A stretch of DNA of 64,000 bases from Sphingomonas sp. Leaf33 (GTDB lineage: Bacteria; Pseudomonadota; Alphaproteobacteria; Sphingomonadales; Sphingomonadaceae): NCBI RefSeq assembly GCF_001421785.1, contig NZ_LMLB01000001.1, forward strand, positions 72,374 to 136,373. The letters run 5' to 3'. Below, piece by piece: positions 10,351 to 19,157 of the stretch. How positions within the stretch are numbered: position 1 is the stretch's first letter; each line of letters begins with the position of its first letter. The notes under the pieces were generated by a model. The model was not told the DNA's origin and searched no databases. It worked only from the letters and a program-made list of their open reading frames with translations. A program made the position numbers and the translations under genes.

Positions 10351-11223
10351 ATGCAGGAACTATTCTCTCTCATCGGCGAACCCTGGGCCGATTACGGCCT
10401 TGTTGATTCAGGCCACGGCCGGAAGCTTGAACGCTACGGCCGCTTCCGCTTCGTCCGCCCCGAACCGCAGGCGATGTGGGCGCCCGCCTCGGCCGACTGG
10501 GACGCGGACGGCGAGTTCATTCCCGGCGCGGACGAAGACGGCGGCGGTCGATGGGAGCTGTCGCGCGACGTACCGCGCGACGGTTGGCCGCTTGGCTGGC
10601 GCGAGATCCGCTTCACTGCCCAGAACACCCCGTTCCGGCACCTGGGCTTCTTCCCCGACATGGCGCCGGTGTGGGACTGGATGCGCGACCGGATCGATGG
10701 CGCCGATCCGGAATGCCTCAACCTGTTCGGCTACACTGGCGTGGGGACGCTGGCACTGGCGGCGGCTGGCGCACGGATGGTGCATGTCGATGCGTCGAAG
10801 AAGTCCGTCGACGCCGCCCGCGCCAACGCCCAGCTGTCGGGCATGGCCGAAAAGCCGGTTCGCTGGCTGGTCGAAGACGCCGCCAAGTTCGTCGGGCGCG
10901 AAGTCCGCCGCGGTCGCCGCTACGACGGCATCATCCTCGATCCGCCAAAATGGGGCCGCGGGCCGAATGGCGAAGTGTGGAAGCTGGAGGAGCATCTGCC
11001 CGGCCTGATCGCCGACTGCCGCCGCCTGATCGATGCCGAGTCGCGGTTCCTGTTCCTGACGGTGTACGCGGTGCGCCTGTCGGCGCTGGCGATCGGGGAG
11101 CTGGTGCGCCAGCAGTTCGGCGACCTGCCGGGCCGGGTCGAATGCGGCGAACTGGGCGTGCGCGAGGAAGCGCGCGGGCTGACCCTGCCGACCGCGATCT
11201 TCGCGCGCTGGTCGCGGGATTGA
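10351..11223 (+). CDS. class I SAM-dependent methyltransferase (RlmI-like)
   Basis: A 290-residue methyltransferase of the COG1092 kind, resembling the catalytic part of 23S rRNA cytosine methyltransferases. The SAM loop reads LNLFGYTGVGTLALAAAGA (near 120-138), the acidic end of strand 2 is VHVDASKKSVD, and the catalytic motif is DPPKWGRG. It lacks the PUA domain of RlmI. The start at 10351 is chosen because the longer open frame runs through the repeat upstream. Target RNA cannot be told from sequence. Confidence 0.85.
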   Translation: MQELFSLIGEPWADYGLVDSGHGRKLERYGRFRFVRPEPQAMWAPASADWDADGEFIPGADEDGGGRWELSRDVPRDGWPLGWREIRFTAQNTPFRHLGFFPDMAPVWDWMRDRIDGADPECLNLFGYTGVGTLALAAAGARMVHVDASKKSVDAARANAQLSGMAEKPVRWLVEDAAKFVGREVRRGRRYDGIILDPPKWGRGPNGEVWKLEEHLPGLIADCRRLIDAESRFLFLTVYAVRLSALAIGELVRQQFGDLPGRVECGELGVREEARGLTLPTAIFARWSRD

Positions 11224-11332
11224 GCCCACCCGATAGCCCCCGCAGCAGGGGCGGGGCTTCCGACCGCGACGGCAAGGCTACGGGCTGCGCGGCGACGCGG
11301 GATGGCCCCGGTTGGCGGGACCCGGAAGCCCC

Positions 11333-13159
11333 TTACCCCTTGTACAACCCGTCCAGCCGCTCGCCATAGGCCTCGCGCAGCACGTGCCGGCGGATCTTCA
11401 GGCTGGGGGTCAACTGCTGGTTCTCGATTCCGAACGGTTCGTCGGCCAGGATGAAGCGGCGTACGCGTTCGATCTGCGACAGGTCCTTGTTCACCCGTTC
11501 GACTGCCGCGCCGATCGCCGCCTTGAAGCCGTGATCGTTCTTCAACTTGGCGAAATTGCACCCGCTGCCCGACTTGGCGCAATATTCCTGCGTCCATTCG
11601 GGATCGGGGACGATGACCGCGGTCATGTACGGCTTGCGGTCGCCGAAGACCATCGCCTGGACGATCTCGTTCTGGAGCGTCAGCATCCCTTCGATCTTTT
11701 GCGGCGCGACATTGTCGCCCTTGTCGTTGACGATGATGTCCTTCTTGCGGTCGGTGATCTTGATCCGCCCCTTCGCATCGATCTCGCCGATGTCGCCGGT
11801 GTGGAGCCAAGCGCCTTTGTGGGGCTCCGCCGGGTCCGGTTTCAGCACTCGCGCCGTCTCGTCCTCGTTGCGCCAATAGCCGTGCATGACCAGTTCGCCG
11901 CGGACCAGGATCTCGCCGTCCGCCGCGATGCGGACTTCGGTGTTGGCGAGCGGCGGGCCGACGGTGTCGTGGCGTAGGCCGGCGGCGGGACGATTGCAGC
12001 TGATGACCGGCGCCGCTTCGGTCTGGCCATAGCCCTGTAGGAAGGTGAGGCCGAGCGATTCGAAGAACACGCCCACCTCCGGATTGAGCGGTGCGCCGCC
12101 CGACACCATCGCCTTCATCCGGCCGCCGAATTTCTTGCCGATCTTGGGGCGGAACAGGCGTTCGAGCACCAGCTTCATCGGCAGGTCGAGCGGCGAAGCG
12201 CGCTTGCCCGCAGCCTTCTTGCCGCCGATCTTGATCGCGCGATCGAGCAGGTAGTTGCTGAGTTTGCCCTGCTTCTCGATCGCCTTGGAAATGCGCGTGC
12301 GCAGCACTTCGAACAGGCGCGGCACGACCACCATGATCGTCGGGCGGACCTCCTCGATGTTGGAGGCGAGCTTGTCGAGGCCCTCGCTGTAGTAGATTTC
12401 CGCACCCAGCCCGATCGGGAAATGCTGTCCGCCGGTGTGTTCATAGGCGTGGCTGAGCGGCAGGAACGACAGGAACACCTCGTCCTCCCAGCCGAAATCC
12501 TCCGAGATGACGGTGCAGCAGCCATTGACGTTGTGCAGGATCGCGCCGTGGTGCTGCATGACACCGCGCGGAGCGCCGCCGGTGCCGCTGGTGTAGATGA
12601 TGCAGGCGAGATCGCCGCGTTGCATCGTCGCCGACTTCGCCATCTCGGCGGGATCGGTCGGATGCTCGGCGATCAGCGTGTGCCAGTCGTGGAAGTCGAT
12701 CGATCCGGGCTGGCCCAGACGGAATTCATCGAACGAGATGACGATCCGCGCCTGCGAGCGCAGCACCGCAGGCATCAGCACCTTTGCCAGCTTCTGCGTC
12801 GACACGATGACCGCGCAGGCGCCCGAATTCTCGAGGATATGCTGGTGATCGCGCTCGGTGTTGGTCGTGTAGGTCGGGACCGTGACGCAGCCCGCGGCCA
12901 TGATCGCGAGGTCGCTGATACACCATTCCGGCCGGTTCTCGCTGACCAGCATCACCCGATCGCCGGCACGCAGGCCCGCGGCCTTCAGCGCGGTCGCGAG
13001 CGCCGCCACCTGGCGCGCGGCGTCCGCCCAACTGGTCGAATGCCATGTTCCGCCCCATTTCGCCCACAGGAACGGGGCGTCGCCCTTCTCGGCGGCGCGA
13101 GTGAAGAACATCGTCACCAGATTGGGGAAGTGTTCGAGCTGACGGGGGGCGGCGGGCAT
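11333..13159 (-). CDS. long-chain fatty acid-CoA ligase (AMP-forming)
   Basis: Activates fatty acids to acyl-CoA through an acyl-AMP intermediate. The 608-residue protein has the P-loop-like ACIIYTSGTGGAPRGVMQHH motif (cited as YTSGTGGAPRGV), the GYGQTEAAPV motif and the W-L-H-T-G-D-I-G motif, plus KDIIVNDKGDNVAPQKIE near the C-terminal hinge. It resembles the FAA1-like long forms (AMP-dependent synthetase/ligase) that lack an N-terminal signal. AGGAGA precedes the ATG at 13159. Its neighbours (acyl-CoA dehydrogenase, SDRs) fit fatty-acid use. The gene behind it, ggt, is on the same strand. Confidence 0.93.
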   Translation of the reverse strand: MPAAPRQLEHFPNLVTMFFTRAAEKGDAPFLWAKWGGTWHSTSWADAARQVAALATALKAAGLRAGDRVMLVSENRPEWCISDLAIMAAGCVTVPTYTTNTERDHQHILENSGACAVIVSTQKLAKVLMPAVLRSQARIVISFDEFRLGQPGSIDFHDWHTLIAEHPTDPAEMAKSATMQRGDLACIIYTSGTGGAPRGVMQHHGAILHNVNGCCTVISEDFGWEDEVFLSFLPLSHAYEHTGGQHFPIGLGAEIYYSEGLDKLASNIEEVRPTIMVVVPRLFEVLRTRISKAIEKQGKLSNYLLDRAIKIGGKKAAGKRASPLDLPMKLVLERLFRPKIGKKFGGRMKAMVSGGAPLNPEVGVFFESLGLTFLQGYGQTEAAPVISCNRPAAGLRHDTVGPPLANTEVRIAADGEILVRGELVMHGYWRNEDETARVLKPDPAEPHKGAWLHTGDIGEIDAKGRIKITDRKKDIIVNDKGDNVAPQKIEGMLTLQNEIVQAMVFGDRKPYMTAVIVPDPEWTQEYCAKSGSGCNFAKLKNDHGFKAAIGAAVERVNKDLSQIERVRRFILADEPFGIENQQLTPSLKIRRHVLREAYGERLDGLYKG

Positions 13160-13211
13160 GGTCTCTCCTGGGCTCGGCTTCAGCCGATATTCTCTCGCTA
13201 TAGCGGAATTT

Positions 13212-15002
13212 TCATTCCGGCGGCCGGGTCGAATCCTTGCCGAACCGCCGGATCTGCGTGACGTAGCCGGTCTCGTCACCGGCGACGCCTTCGCTGCGGG
13301 GGTCCGCGCCGCCGACCCAGCGCCCGCCGACCCATTCGACGGCGTTCGCCTTCAGGCCAAGGCCGCCGACGCTCACCCGCTCGCCCAGCGCCTGGAGCGC
13401 GGGCACCATTGCCGCGCGTTCGGTCCCGGCCTCCGCCACGCCGCCGGGGCCCGGCGCGTAAAGCAGGCCCATCGCGATCGCGTCCTGCGCGGACAGGTCG
13501 AAATCGACGACGCCCATGATCGCCTTGGCGATCTGCGCGATGATCGTCGGGCCGCCCGCGGCACCGACCGACAGGCGGACGTGCCCCTGCGCGTCATAGA
13601 CGATCGTCGGCGCCATCGAGCTGCGCGGGCGCTTGCCGCCCTCCACCCGGTTGGCGACGAGATAGCCGTCCTTGACCGGCACGGTGTCGAAATCGGTCAG
13701 CTCGTTGTTGAGCACGATGCCGCCCACCGTCAGGCCCGAGCCGAACACGCCCTCCACGGTCGTCGTCACCGCGACGACGTTGCCAAACCGGTCGGCGACC
13801 GACAGGCTGGTCGTGCCCGGCGTCTCGGCCGGTTCGGCCCGCACCCGCGCCGGGGCGCCCGGGGGCGTGCCGGCGGTCACGCTCGCCATCGTGGTGTCGG
13901 GCGAGATCAGCGCGGAGCGGCCGGCGAGATAGGCGGGGTCGAGCATCCCCGCGACCGGCACGCGGACATAGTCGGGATCGCCGATGTACAGGTTGCGATC
14001 GGCATAGGCGAGGCGCGAGCTTTCGGCGAACAGGTGCCATGCGACGGGAGAATCCCTGCCCAGCGCCTTCAGGTCGAAGCGTTCGAGCTGCTTCAGGATC
14101 ATCAGCACGGTGATGCCACCCGACGACGGCGGGCCCATGCCGCAGATCCGGTACGTGCGATACGGCACGCAGACCGGGTCGCGCGGCTTCGCGGCATAGC
14201 TCGCCATGTCGCCGGTCGTCATCTGCGACGGATTGCGCGCTGCGGTGCGGACGGTCGTCACCAGCTTCTGCGCGTCGGGACCGACGTAGAAGCTGTCGGC
14301 GCCGCGGGCGGCAAGGCGTTCGAGGAACGCGGCCTGTTCGGGATTGCGCACGGTGCTGCCGGCGGGGAGCGGCGCGCCGCCTAGCGAGAAGATCGCGCGC
14401 AGTTCGGGGACGATGTGGGTGCCGTTCTTGGCGAGCCCGTCAACGAAGCGGGACGAGAGCTGCCACCCGTCTTTCGCCAGCCGGATCGCCGGGGCGAACA
14501 ACTGCGCCCAGGGAAGCTTGCCGCCGGTACGGTGCGCCAGTGCCATGCCCCGCAGCGCGCCGGGCACGCCGACCGACTTGCCGCCGGGGACGGCGTCGCG
14601 GTGGTCCATCGGCTGGCCGTCGGCGGTGTAGAACAGGCGCGGGCCCGCGGCCATCGGCGCGGTTTCGCGCGCGTCGATGGTGTCGAGCTGCCCGCCGGTG
14701 CGATGCCGCACCCAGAAGCTGCCACCGCCCAGGCCCGAACTCTGCGGCTCGACGACACCCAGCGCGAGCATGGTGGCGATGGCGGCATCGGTCGCGGTGC
14801 CGCCGGCCTTCAGGATCTCGACGCCCGCCGCGACGGCGCGCGGGTCCGCGGCGCTGACCATGCCGGTCGCGGCGGGTGTCGATGAAACGAGTGGCGCCGT
14901 CGGGGCGGAGGCTGATGGCAGGGCGGACGGCGCGGTCGGACGATCCGCGACCGGGGCGCAGGCCGCGGCCAGCGGGAGCAGGGTTAGGACGAACGCTCTC
15001 AT
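13212..15002 (-). CDS. ggt: gamma-glutamyltransferase, lipoprotein
   Basis: Periplasmic Ntn-hydrolase that cleaves gamma-glutamyl bonds of glutathione and transfers or hydrolyses the glutamyl group. The 596-residue precursor begins with a lipoprotein signal, LTLLPLAAAC, with the lipobox cysteine at about residue 15. The autocleavage threonine is the first T before SLSVADRFGN in GTTSLSVAD, and GSGLTVGGIVLNNELTDF follows in the small subunit. The ATG at 15002 is preferred to an upstream in-frame start because it puts the signal peptide at the N-terminus. It lies 52 bases upstream of the acyl-CoA ligase, on the same strand. Confidence 0.94.
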   Translation of the reverse strand: MRAFVLTLLPLAAACAPVADRPTAPSALPSASAPTAPLVSSTPAATGMVSAADPRAVAAGVEILKAGGTATDAAIATMLALGVVEPQSSGLGGGSFWVRHRTGGQLDTIDARETAPMAAGPRLFYTADGQPMDHRDAVPGGKSVGVPGALRGMALAHRTGGKLPWAQLFAPAIRLAKDGWQLSSRFVDGLAKNGTHIVPELRAIFSLGGAPLPAGSTVRNPEQAAFLERLAARGADSFYVGPDAQKLVTTVRTAARNPSQMTTGDMASYAAKPRDPVCVPYRTYRICGMGPPSSGGITVLMILKQLERFDLKALGRDSPVAWHLFAESSRLAYADRNLYIGDPDYVRVPVAGMLDPAYLAGRSALISPDTTMASVTAGTPPGAPARVRAEPAETPGTTSLSVADRFGNVVAVTTTVEGVFGSGLTVGGIVLNNELTDFDTVPVKDGYLVANRVEGGKRPRSSMAPTIVYDAQGHVRLSVGAAGGPTIIAQIAKAIMGVVDFDLSAQDAIAMGLLYAPGPGGVAEAGTERAAMVPALQALGERVSVGGLGLKANAVEWVGGRWVGGADPRSEGVAGDETGYVTQIRRFGKDSTRPPE

Positions 15003-15047
15003 GAGGGCAGACCCTAACGCGGTGCGAGAGGGGCGCAAGTAACTCCC

Positions 15048-15167
15048 GTCATTCCCGCGCTCGCGTCCGGGAGATGGGCCCCCGCCTGCGCGGGGACGAC
15101 GGCGACGGCGGCTGCTTGTCGCGGGCGCCGGTCACTGGGCCCCCGCCTGCGCGGGGACGACGGCGGG
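15048..15167. repeat. tandemly repeated GC-rich intergenic element
   Basis: A stretch of about 30 bases with the core CCCCCGCCTGCGCGGGGAC occurs twice in direct orientation (from 15076 and from 15137), with a degenerate relative at about 15050. The core is a near-palindrome that can fold. It fills the gap between ggt and pyrD, both on the minus strand, and belongs to the same class as the elements at 8.7, 18.4 and 52.5 kb. Confidence 0.8.
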
Positions 15168-16184
15168 TTATGCTGCGCCCACAGCCTCCGCCACGGTCGC
15201 GAACCCATCGCGCGCCAGCAGGCGGTCCAGCCCGGTCGCGATCGACCGCGCCAGCCCCGGCCCTTCGTAGACCAGCGCCGAATACACCTGCACCAGGCTC
15301 GCACCGGCGCGGATGCGGGCATAGGCCGCGTCGGCCGACGCGATGCCGCCGGCGGAGATCAGCGGCAGGCGCCCGCCCGTCGCTGTGCGGAAATCCTTTA
15401 GCCGTTGCGCGGCCAGCGGGGCGAGCGGTGCGCCGGACAGACCGCCCGCCTCCACCGCATTGCCGGACCTGAGCGCGGGCCGCGAGATCGTCGTGTTGCT
15501 GACGATCAGCGCGTCGATGCCGTGGTCGATCGCGGCCCGGGCGATCTCGTCGATCTGCACAGGCTCCAGGTCGGGGGCGACCTTCAGGAACAACGGGCTG
15601 AGCGCCGCTGCCTCGCGCGATGCGGCCAGCAGGTCGGCCAGCGCAGCCCCGTGCTGCAGGTCGCGCAGGCCCGGTGTATTGGGCGACGATATGTTGATCG
15701 TGACATAGTCGGCGCAGCGACCGGCCTGCCGCACGCCGGTCACGTAGTCGGCGATGCGGTCGAGCGCGTCCTTGTTCGCGCCGACGTTGACGCCCAGTAC
15801 CCCGGCACGCTCGCTCGGCAACCGGTCGAGCGCGGCCTGCAATCCGCCGTTGTTGAACCCCATGCGGTTGATGACGCCGCGGTCCTCGACCAGCCGGAAC
15901 AGGCGCGGCTTGGGGTTGCCGGCCTGCGGCACGGGCGTCAGCGTGCCGACCTCGACGCTGCCGAAGCCCAGGCCGTGGAAGCCGTGGACCGCCTCGCCGT
16001 CCTTGTCCGCGCCGGCGGCCAGCCCGACCGGATTGGGGAAATGCACTCCGGCGACGACGTTCGCCAGACGCGGACTCGTCACGACCTTGCCCATCCGCTT
16101 CCCCGCCGCCGCCAGCGCGCGAATGGTCAGGCGGTGCGCCTGTTCGGCGTCCAGGGCGAAGAGCAGGGGATGATACCAGCGCAT
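15168..16184 (-). CDS. pyrD: dihydroorotate dehydrogenase (quinone), class 2
   Basis: Membrane-associated flavoenzyme oxidising dihydroorotate to orotate with ubiquinone in pyrimidine synthesis. The 338-residue length and the N-terminal amphipathic part (MRWYHPLLFALDAEQAHRL) mark class 2. FMN-binding and catalytic motifs are visible: PNPVGLAAGADKDG, GVINRMGFNN and the serine-bearing NISSPNTPGLRDLQ. The ATG at 16184 is the first good start. It is divergent from an acyl-CoA dehydrogenase across 147 bases that carry a 10-bp palindrome. Confidence 0.97.
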   Translation of the reverse strand: MRWYHPLLFALDAEQAHRLTIRALAAAGKRMGKVVTSPRLANVVAGVHFPNPVGLAAGADKDGEAVHGFHGLGFGSVEVGTLTPVPQAGNPKPRLFRLVEDRGVINRMGFNNGGLQAALDRLPSERAGVLGVNVGANKDALDRIADYVTGVRQAGRCADYVTINISSPNTPGLRDLQHGAALADLLAASREAAALSPLFLKVAPDLEPVQIDEIARAAIDHGIDALIVSNTTISRPALRSGNAVEAGGLSGAPLAPLAAQRLKDFRTATGGRLPLISAGGIASADAAYARIRAGASLVQVYSALVYEGPGLARSIATGLDRLLARDGFATVAEAVGAA

Positions 16185-16270
16185 GACGCAGGTTTAGCGG
16201 CTTGCCGGGCAGCCCGTCACCCCCATCGGCACAATCGTCACTGCTTTGCCCGGCCTCGAACATCGGGTAT

Positions 16271-16280
16271 GGTTGCAACC
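16271..16280. promoter_or_regulatory. perfect palindrome GGTTGCAACC, possible operator
   Basis: A 10-bp perfect palindrome within a 13-base string (16269-16281) that recurs exactly at 21144-21156. It lies in the divergent spacer between pyrD and the acyl-CoA dehydrogenase gene, 52 bases before the latter's start. Both copies sit in divergent promoter regions. Operator function is inference. Confidence 0.4.
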
Positions 16281-16331
16281 TAGCTGAACGGGCGATAGTC
16301 TTGGGCCAAATCGAAAGGAGCGGATGTACCC

Positions 16332-17477
16332 ATGGCCCTCGACACGGAGACGTTCGACGCGCTGATCGACACCGTTCGGCGCTTCGTCGCGGAGCGGCTC
16401 CGCCCGCTGGAGGCGCAGGTCGAGGCGGACGACGCCATCCCGGCCGACATCGTCGACGCCATGAAGGACATGGGCCTGTTCGGTCTGTCGATCGCCGAGG
16501 AACACGGCGGCCTGGGCCTGACGATGGCGGAGGAAGTCCGCGTCGCGATCGAGCTGGGCCGCACGACGCCCGCGTTCCGCTCCGCCTTCGGCACCAACGT
16601 CGGCATCGGCAGCCAGGGGCTGGTGATGGCCGGCACGCCTGAGCAAAAGGCGCAGTGGCTACCGCGGATCGCGAGCGGTGAGGTCGTCACCAGCTTCGCG
16701 CTGACCGAACCCGATGTCGGGTCCGATTCGGGTGCGGTGAAGGCGCGCGCCGTTCGCGATGGCGACGTGTACCGGCTGTCGGGCACGAAGCGCTACATCA
16801 CCAACGCCGACCGCGCCGACCTGTTCACCGTCATGGCGCGGACCGGCGACGATCTCGGGGCGCGTGGCGTGTCGGCCTTTCTCGTGCCGCGCGACCTGCC
16901 CGGCGTGTCCGTCGGCGAGCCGGAAAAGAAGATGGGACAGAAGGGCGCCAAGGTCGCTGATGTCCATTTCGACGACGTGGCCGTGCCCGTCGCCAACCGG
17001 CTGGGCGCGGAGGGCGAAGGCTTCAAGATCGCGATGCGGGTGCTCGATCGCGGGCGGCTGCACATCGCGGCGGTCTGCGTCGGCGTCGCCGAACGGCTGA
17101 TCGCCGACAGCGTCGGCTATGCGCTCGAGCGAAAGCAGTTCGGCAAGGCGATCGGCGAACACCAGCTGATCCAGGCGATGATCGCCGACGCCAAGACCGA
17201 GGCGCTGGCGGCGCGCGCGCTGGTACTCGACGCGGCGGACAAAAAGGATCGCGGCGAGGACGTCGTGCTGGAAAGCGCGGCGGCCAAGTATTTCGCGTCC
17301 GAGATGGTCGGCCGCGTCGCCGACCGCGCGGTGCAGATCTACGGCGGCGCGGGCTATATCGCCGACCACGGGATCGAGCGGCTGTACCGCGACGTGCGGC
17401 TGTTCCGCATCTACGAAGGGACGAGCCAGATCCAGCAGCTGATCATCGCGCGAGAAACGATGAAGCGCGGCGGATGA
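16332..17477 (+). CDS. acyl-CoA dehydrogenase
   Basis: FAD enzyme that desaturates acyl-CoA at the alpha-beta bond, passing electrons to ETF. The 381-residue protein has the FAD/substrate motifs VTSFALTEPDVGSDSGAVKA and, near the C-terminus, VQIYGGAGYIADHGIERLYRD, where the acidic base is expected, then IYEGTSQIQQLIIAR. AAGGAG lies upstream of the ATG. It is followed by an SDR on the same strand. Chain-length preference is not visible; fatty acid or branched-chain substrates are both possible. Confidence 0.95.
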   Translation: MALDTETFDALIDTVRRFVAERLRPLEAQVEADDAIPADIVDAMKDMGLFGLSIAEEHGGLGLTMAEEVRVAIELGRTTPAFRSAFGTNVGIGSQGLVMAGTPEQKAQWLPRIASGEVVTSFALTEPDVGSDSGAVKARAVRDGDVYRLSGTKRYITNADRADLFTVMARTGDDLGARGVSAFLVPRDLPGVSVGEPEKKMGQKGAKVADVHFDDVAVPVANRLGAEGEGFKIAMRVLDRGRLHIAAVCVGVAERLIADSVGYALERKQFGKAIGEHQLIQAMIADAKTEALAARALVLDAADKKDRGEDVVLESAAAKYFASEMVGRVADRAVQIYGGAGYIADHGIERLYRDVRLFRIYEGTSQIQQLIIARETMKRGG

Positions 17478-17483
17478 CTTTCA

Positions 17484-17610
17484 GCCCTCTCCCCGTCCGG
17501 AGAGAGGGCAGGCGAGCGAAGTGAAGCCGGGAGAGGGGCAGTCCGGTAAGTGCTGTAGTGAAATGCCCCTCTCTCCCAACCCTCTCCTCATGAAGGAGAC
17601 AGGGCCAGCA
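17484..17610. repeat. intergenic inverted repeat of CCTCTCC type
   Basis: Short pyrimidine-rich and purine-rich segments alternate here (CCCTCTCCCCGTCCGGAGAG, GGGAGAGGGGCA, TGCCCCTCTCTCCCA). They can fold into nested hairpins between the acyl-CoA dehydrogenase and the SDR. This looks like a common sphingomonad intergenic repeat, not a gene. Confidence 0.7.
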
Positions 17611-17622
17611 TCTGGAGTTACC

Positions 17623-18411
17623 ATGGATACCAACAGCCTGTTCCGCCTCGACGGCCGCGTCGCGCTCGTGACCGGGGGCAGTCGCGGCATCGGCAAGATG
17701 ATCGCGCGCGGCTTCGTCGAATCGGGTGCAAAGGTCTACATCTCTGCGCGCAAGGCCGACGCGTGTTTCGCGACCGCCGAGGAACTGGGGCCGAACTGCA
17801 TCGCGCTACCGCAGGACGTGTCGACCGTCGACGGGTGCAAGGCGCTCAGCCGTCAACTGGCCGAGCATGAAAGCGCGCTCGACATCCTCGTCAATAATGC
17901 CGGCGCCGCGTGGGGCGTACCGTTCGAGGAATTTCCCGAAAGCGGCTGGGACAAGGTCATGGACCTGAACGTGAAATCGCCGTTCTTCCTGACCCAGGCG
18001 CTGCACGACGCACTGAAGGCCGGCGCCGCCCGGTCGCGACCGGCAAAGGTCATCAACATCACCTCGATCGACGGGATGCGGCTGAACGCGTGGGAGACGT
18101 ACAGTTACCAGGCGTCGAAGGCGGCGCTGATCCAGCTGACCAAGCGCATGGCGGCGCGGCTGGTCGGTGACGGCATTCACGTCACGTCGATCGCGCCGGG
18201 CGCCTTTGCCAGCGACATGAACAAGGCGGCGCGCGACCACGGCGATCATGTTGCCAAGGGCATTCCGGCGGGTCGCATCGGCGAGGCCGAGGACATGGCG
18301 GGCGCGGCGATCTATCTCGCAAGCCGCGCGGGCGATTATGTGATCGGCGAAACGATCACGGTCGACGGCGGGCTGGTCCATGCCGCGCTGGGGAGCAGCA
18401 TCGGGCATTGA
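17623..18411 (+). CDS. SDR family NAD(P)-dependent oxidoreductase
   Basis: A 262-residue classical short-chain dehydrogenase. Cofactor loop TGGSRGIG lies at about 18-25, NNAG follows, and the active-site serine (ITSID), tyrosine and lysine (YSYQASKAAL, YxxxK) are intact. The open frame extends 34 codons upstream through the repeat; the ATG at 17623, preceded by GGAG, gives the family length. It follows an acyl-CoA dehydrogenase, so a role in acyl-CoA or hydroxyacyl metabolism is plausible but not proven. Confidence 0.92.
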   Translation: MDTNSLFRLDGRVALVTGGSRGIGKMIARGFVESGAKVYISARKADACFATAEELGPNCIALPQDVSTVDGCKALSRQLAEHESALDILVNNAGAAWGVPFEEFPESGWDKVMDLNVKSPFFLTQALHDALKAGAARSRPAKVINITSIDGMRLNAWETYSYQASKAALIQLTKRMAARLVGDGIHVTSIAPGAFASDMNKAARDHGDHVAKGIPAGRIGEAEDMAGAAIYLASRAGDYVIGETITVDGGLVHAALGSSIGH

Positions 18412-18421
18412 GGCAGGTCGG

Positions 18422-18493
18422 CTCCCGCGCAGGCGGGAGCCCAGAGCCACGATGTGCGACCTCCAGAACCTTGAACTCCCGCCTGCGCGGGAG
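18422..18493. repeat. intergenic inverted repeat, 18-bp perfect arms
   Basis: CTCCCGCGCAGGCGGGAG at 18422-18439 is repeated inverted at 18476-18493 without mismatch; each arm is itself nearly palindromic. It sits between the convergent SDR and DUF4893 genes and may work as a two-way terminator. Confidence 0.85.
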
Positions 18494-18503
18494 CACGACG
18501 GAC

Positions 18504-19157
18504 TCAATTCCCCGGCGTCACCTCGACCACGTCGAGCGTCGATTCGAGCGCAGGACGCGGCAGGACGATGCGCCAGCGGCGGTCGGCGACGCGTTCGACC
18601 AGCCCGACCATGTCGCGCAGATTGTCTTGGCCATAGCGCAGCGGCGTCGGCTCGTCGGTCAGCGCCAGCGTGCCGAGAAAGACCCCGCGCGCGGACGTAT
18701 CGGGGTACAGCGTACCGTTGATCCGCTGTGCGCCCTGCCCCTGCGCCAGCCGCAGCACGTCGCCGTCGCGGCGAACGGTGCAGGGTGCCGCAGGCAGCGT
18801 CGTGGTGGCCGGGCGCCCCTCGTCGCGGATGCCCAGCTTGATCGTGCGGCACTGGTAGGTGCCCGTTGGCGGCACGGGATCGGTGCCAAGCGCGCGATCG
18901 GGTTCGAGCAGCACGCCGGCTTCCGCAACCACACCGCCCTGCCCGCGCGCGCGGACCATCGCCAGCGCATCGGTCCACGCATCGCGATAGGTGCGCAGCC
19001 GCGTGCGGTCGTCGGGCGACGCGGCCAGCCGCCAATTGTCGTCTGCGGGCACGCGGCATTCGGTCGCAAGCGCCGTCGCGCCGGTCTGCGGCGTCGCGGC
19101 AACATCCTGCGCCGGCGTACAGGCGGCAAGCGTGGTCATCAGAAGCGCGATCGGCAT
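18504..19157 (-). CDS. putative lipoprotein, DUF4893-like
   Basis: A 217-residue precursor with a lipoprotein signal (LLMTTLAAC, cysteine near residue 13). The mature part contains the W-R-L-A...D-R-x-R-L-R...W-T-D-A-L pattern and a CRTIKLG segment, which resemble DUF4893 proteins of sphingomonads. Function is unknown. Its ATG overlaps the stop of the 3-hydroxybutyrate dehydrogenase gene (TGATG), so it is translated with it as the last gene of a patatin-bdhA operon. The family call is from memory and moderately sure. Confidence 0.75.
   Translation of the reverse strand: MPIALLMTTLAACTPAQDVAATPQTGATALATECRVPADDNWRLAASPDDRTRLRTYRDAWTDALAMVRARGQGGVVAEAGVLLEPDRALGTDPVPPTGTYQCRTIKLGIRDEGRPATTTLPAAPCTVRRDGDVLRLAQGQGAQRINGTLYPDTSARGVFLGTLALTDEPTPLRYGQDNLRDMVGLVERVADRRWRIVLPRPALESTLDVVEVTPGN

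Noticed and set aside
8640..18500. CRISPR array from the recurrent GC-rich repeats
   Set aside because: Repeats are inverted pairs scattered in separate gaps, not regularly spaced direct repeats, and no cas genes are present.
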